From Heliocidaris tuberculata (taxonomy: Eukaryota > Echinodermata > Echinoidea > Camarodonta > Echinometridae), in contig CM046846.1 in assembly GCA_025618425.1 (NCBI GenBank), positions 34,639,538-34,703,537 on the forward strand: DNA of 64,000 bases. Reading direction: 5' to 3'. The notes beneath the pieces are model-generated. The model ran no database searches, was not told where the DNA came from, and saw only the letters and a program-made list of their open reading frames with translations. The translations under genes were made by a program, and so were the position numbers. Below are positions 60,238 through 64,000 of this stretch, piece after piece; the stretch's first letter is position 1, and every line of letters begins with the position of its first letter.

Positions 60238-61505
60238 ATGGAACAAGAGGACGCCATGTCAATCTGTGCCCCCTCAGAGGCGGATTTTGGGAGGGACCAG
60301 CCGTCCAACATTCTGAAGCCTGAAATCCTGAATCAGATGGGCCCCCCTCCACCCCCTGGACCATCCAAGCGAACCTGGAAGAGAAAGCTGCGAAGGGTGA
60401 AAGGGAAAATCTTCAAAGCCGGGGGAACTCCTTATGAACGCCCCGCTCAGCCAATGAAGGGGGCAGCTGCGAGTGGCGGCGAGGCGGAACTCGTTCCGCC
60501 CCCACCCCCAGCTTCATCCCATACTCCGGCCGTAGGGAGGGGAAGAGGTCGAGGGCTGGAGCGTTTCCTTGCCCCACCGGCTCCTCGTCCAAAAGGCAGG
60601 GGTCGGGGACTCCAAAGATTCTTGGAGGAACCGGCTCTAATCCAAATATTACCAAAGGGGCAGCTTCCCCTTGCCACACCCTTTTTACCCCCTCTTTCTG
60701 GGTTTGATTCCCATTTCCATCCCGATAGGAGTGGTTGGTACAGTGGGGTAAAACTTCCAGCAGCCCATCCAAAACACCCTGTTGAGCTAGTAGGAGGTGT
60801 CCTGAACTTCTGTGATCCAAAGTACTACCAGGACCCACACTTCCTGGATAGGGTGTTAGCAAAATATCCCACGAAGGGCTGCTGGAAGATTGCGATGGGG
60901 ATACACCCCAAGCATGCCAGCGGCTTTAGGGAGGAGCACTGGGGCAGCCTCGTGGGGCATCTTAACAACCCCATGGTCGTGGGGCTCAGTGAGGTAGGTT
61001 TTGACTTTACTGTTCCCCCCAGCGATGGCCCGACCAGGAGGCACTATTTTCTCGCCTCCTTGGTCTGGGCACTCAAGGAAGAATCCTTGTGATGCACCTG
61101 CGAGGCGGCCCCCATGATCCGGAAGGAAGAGCGGTGCACAACATCAGTCGCCGCCTCCTCCGGCAGCGCTGCTCGACGCTGCAGCGAATCCACATTCACT
61201 GCTTTAACAGCAACCCAGAACAGCTGAAGGCTTGGACTGACCTGTTCCCCCATTGCTACTTTGGGCTGACTGGGTTAGTCCGAAACTTCAACTCCGTGCA
61301 GCGCCGGGCAGTGCAGGAGATTCCCGCAGACCGTCTCCTTTTGGAGACGGACGCCCCTCACCTCGCCCCCCATCCAAGAATGAAGACAAACTCCCCCGAT
61401 TTCCTGGGTGATGTAGGGGCGTTGGTGGCAGGTGTGCGAGGAATCTCCTTGCCCGACCTAATGTCGCTGGCAACCAACAATGCCATGCGACTTTATGGTC
61501 TGTAG
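60238..61505 (+). pseudogene. Third gene: TatD-family metal-dependent nuclease domain with Pro/Arg-Gly-rich N-terminus, one frameshift
   Basis: ATG at 60238 lies 28 bases after the pol stop, in the +1 register relative to pol. Residues 1-150 are Pro-rich and basic, with a duplicated GRGRGLERFL/GRGRGLQRFL unit. From residue ~160 a TatD-type TIM-barrel hydrolase begins: metal-binding HxH in FDSHFHPD, then WKIAMGIHPKHA, the Glu in GLSEVGFDF, His in LVMHLRGG, His in IHIHCFN and Asp in LLLETDAPHLAP, ending NNAMRLYGL. All expected ligands are present. One base is lost around 61076-61082, between the GLSEVG and MHLRG strands. TatD proteins are DNases (exonuclease/endonuclease) in repair and apoptosis; a role in processing element cDNA is inference. 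The nearest cellular relatives may be TATDN3-like proteins. Confidence 0.82.
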
Positions 61506-62380
61506 AGCCGGCCACCAACATGGCAAATTTTGTATATAGTGTAAATAGATTTAATGTAATGTTACATGTACCTTAGTCTGAAGGGAAGTACCTTTATACT
61601 TGGTCAATACACCAAGAGCCGTAATGGATCTTTTTTTGTTTTGTTCGAAAATTCAGTTAAAATATTTCCAACTGAATTCAGGTAATGGTAATTTTTTTTT
61701 AATGTCAGCCTTCACCCCCAAAGTAGAGAGTATTTGTAGATTATGGCTTATGGCTTAGGGCTAGCCGGGTTTAGGCTGTTTCAGACTTATGCTTTCTTTC
61801 AGGTGCAATATACATAACAGTATTTCCTTGGCGCCTTTCGGGGTTTTACAGGTTTCAGCCGGTGGCCCTTCCATGTATATGAGTGGACTAGGTCTGCTTC
61901 AGACTGAGAAGTCTGCTCGACGTACTGAGCCGGATTGTCCAGATTATACCTTTGACCAGTGGAAGGATGCTCATCAGAGTTGGCCCTGTAAGCAACTCCC
62001 CAAAGACCAGGAATAAATTATATATGGTTATGCAAGAATGGCCTGCGATGATGTAAATATGTAAATAATATGTAAATTCATGGGCCATTATTCCTTTTCA
62101 TATTATTTGTGAATCATTGTGAAGAGGTACGTGTAAAATGAGAACTTAGTGATTCCATCAGCGTCTGTATATGCAATTTTTGTTTGTTCTGATGGAAAAT
62201 AATTTCCAGTGACATATGATACATATATACAAATGCAATATAGATTTATTTCTCCTATGAAATAAATATGTAATGCAGATTCGCCCCCTTTCTATAGCGT
62301 AGGGCTTGGGCATTACATTAAAATTTTAATGTTCTGGACATTTTAGATTTATGGGCATAAATCTTGTTGGTCGGGAGGTG
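61506..62380 (+). other. 3' untranslated region of the Gypsy element and polypurine tract
   Basis: No domain recognised; the 75-codon frame at 61789-62016 has no known motif. The last bases CGGGAGGTG before the LTR form a short purine-rich tract that could prime plus-strand synthesis. Confidence 0.55.
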
Positions 62381-62744
62381 TGAAGTGAAAATGCCCCCCG
62401 CACATGTAGCTCAGGGCGCGAGTGGGCGCTAAGTATAATTGAGCGCCCCTCGCCAATGACTACCCTCGACCAAGTATATGCAACTCTGGGCGCCAGGGGG
62501 CGCTATTTGATAATCAGCACCCCTCGCCCGAGTGTGTGTGCGCACAATTAATAGCGCACGGCGCGTACAACTACGTACGCCCGCGCCGAGGGAGAACAGA
62601 ACTAGATGTGAACAGAACCAGACAAGACGATTAATGAGGAACACATAGAGATACACATACCGGAGCATACTGCTGAGCGACGACTACAACGAATACGACG
62701 ACGATTATTGGTAAGCAACCAATAATACCTCGGCAATCGCAACA
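62381..62744 (+). repeat. 3' LTR
   Basis: 364 bp; differs from the 5' LTR at five sites by eye, all transitions. Confidence 0.93.
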
Positions 62745-62748
62745 ACCC
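62745..62748. repeat. Target duplication ACCC (right)
   Basis: Matches 50973-50976. Confidence 0.8.
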
Positions 62749-64000
62749 TTACATCTTGGCAAATCATGAAATGATTGAATGTTAAGTTAACACCGTTTTA
62801 ACTGAAATTTTCTTTGAACATCTTGAAATTCAGTTTATAATTTCTTGTAGGGCCTACGTCTCTCACTCGGTGTATTTTCATGAAAATGCCATTTCAGAGT
62901 ATGCTAAATTCAAAATTTTATTCATAATATGTGGGTGTATAGTCCCACATATGTCATTCTACATACAGTTTCTGATTCTCTATGTGTATGAGGCTCAAGT
63001 TTATGGTAGAAAATGATTCCTCAGTTTCAGTGAGGACATGTAATCCTAATTTCAACCATCATGGACCTGATAGATGGGAGATATAGCCTACTCATATATG
63101 GTTTTGTACCTACGGTGTATCAATTCAGAGGCTTCAGGTATTAAACTAGGGTGACATTGTAAGATCCTCTTATGGGTGAGGTAGCACCGTACGTGTATAG
63201 CAGTATAGATCGCTGGTTTACACAATGCTCAATATTAATAACCAAATGATAACAATGATAATATAGTAGATGAAACGATACACAGACAACCAGTAGTGGT
63301 GAGAGACATTAAGTACGATGAAGACGTAAAGGGTTTAATGGGGATGAGAATATTGCTTGCTTATATTAAAAGAAACAAGCGAAGCGAATACAGATGGTTT
63401 CATAATGAGAATGAATCTCTCATGTACAATCCTGTCAATTCCAGAATGCTTCCCAGGTTCTCTTTCTGTTTGCTTTTCAACAGAGCCAACCTTATGGACA
63501 GGATTCAGTTGTCTATTGGGCCGAGCACAGAGCCGGGTGGACGGAAATGATCGGTCTTGGCCTTGGGCTGCCTTCCACTGCGCAGGGAAGAGAACCCTGC
63601 ACTTGGATCAGATGAACTCTTGACTTCAGTCGGTGGGTCGGTAAGCCCAAGCCGGCTAGTGGCGAACACCCTAAACTAACTATATATAATCGTACAGTGA
63701 GTCAAATATTGTGTGGTCGGACATGTTGGAACGAGTCGCTTAAGACAATTTTCGGCCAGAGGACCAAGCTAAGGTATACAGGTGACGGAGGGCAATACAT
63801 CGTTATGCCCGAGCCATGGCAAGTAGAATAGGTGGAAGGGCCATTGGTCATCTGGGCATCAACCGTTTAAATGCGGAACATGAAAAGTAAGGCTATATTT
63901 AAGGTCCAGTCTGAAGCTTGCACGTCGTTGCGCAATCCCGAGTCTGCCGGTGTGCCGATTTACCTCGACCCCTATGTACGGGGCACTGGTGTTTTAAAAA
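62749..64000. other. Right edge, nothing recognised
   Basis: No coding frame with known motifs. A GC-richer tract from 63500 to the end is unidentified and may be part of an element continuing outside the window. Confidence 0.4.

Larger units (their letters stand above)
50977..62744 (+). mobile_element. Ty3/Gypsy LTR retrotransposon with gag, pol (integrase-PHD) and a TatD-like third gene
   Basis: Two 364-bp LTRs starting TG and ending CA, a TGG-starting primer-binding site one base after the 5' LTR, ACCC target duplications, and gag, protease, RT, RNase H and integrase in the Gypsy order define the element. A third gene sits between integrase and the 3' LTR, where errantiviruses keep env. 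By eye the LTRs differ at five sites, all transitions, so insertion is recent, yet pol has several inactivating changes. Confidence 0.95.

Noticed and set aside
60238..61505. TatD-like gene as an ordinary host gene
   Set aside because: It lies between LTRs sharing a target duplication, directly after pol and with no introns, so it travels with the element.
1..64000. tRNA, rRNA or snRNA genes
   Set aside because: I looked for cloverleaf-like and conserved rRNA/U1-U6 words and found none convincing; a computed scan would be needed to exclude them.

Overview
The window is metazoan nuclear DNA made almost entirely of nested and decayed transposable elements. I see no certain host gene and no rRNA or tRNA gene. 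The element mix (an intron-bearing Polinton/Maverick, CR1-like and other non-LTR LINEs, a Ty3/Gypsy element, large fold-back DNA elements, many microsatellites and G/C homopolymer runs) suggests a marine invertebrate, possibly an echinoderm. That assignment is inference. Domain calls are by eye from motifs.

Layout. 1-3.2 kb: a DDE-integrase fragment cut by the window edge, a 5'-truncated LINE on the minus strand, and copies of an ATTGCG-bounded palindromic repeat. 3.2-25.7 kb: a complete but inactivated Polinton with terminal inverted repeats and a perfect 6-bp target duplication, TAAGAT. Its left half reads rightward: a spliced PC4-like gene, chromodomain integrase, penton-like minor capsid protein, small basic pX-like protein, major capsid protein and adenain-like protease. 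Its right half reads leftward: a spliced protein-primed type B DNA polymerase, a small membrane protein, the packaging ATPase and two Polinton-specific proteins. A ~7.3 kb inverted-repeat insertion (9.96-17.28 kb) splits the halves. Next to it lies a perfect 47-bp-arm hairpin with a hammerhead-ribozyme-like core.

26.1-32.0 kb: a 5.9 kb fold-back element with long diverged arms, a tandem array near its centre and a LINE scrap in one arm only. 32.3 kb: a possible THAP-domain scrap. 32.5-34.3 kb: a fold-back made of two inverted arrays of a degenerate ~20-bp TCTAA/TTAGA repeat. 34.3-37.2 kb: a broken LINE whose RT active site reads YADY. 37.6-40.8 kb: a CR1-like LINE on the minus strand with one frameshift, and a 54-bp copy of its own interior just beyond its 5' end. 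41-50.9 kb: repeat-rich DNA, including a candidate 5.2 kb element with internal direct duplications.

50.98-62.74 kb: a young Ty3/Gypsy element with 364-bp LTRs (five differences by eye) and a 4-bp ACCC target duplication. It is unusually composed. Gag begins with helix-hairpin-helix motifs and an RS-rich domain. Gag and Pol overlap at an in-frame G GGA AAC slippery heptamer. The integrase ends in a PHD finger. A third gene in the env position encodes a TatD-family metal-dependent nuclease, preceded by a plausible splice acceptor. Pol carries two frameshifts, one stop and a Glu-to-Lys change at the integrase catalytic site; the third gene carries one frameshift. This composite retrotransposon is the most noteworthy system in the window.
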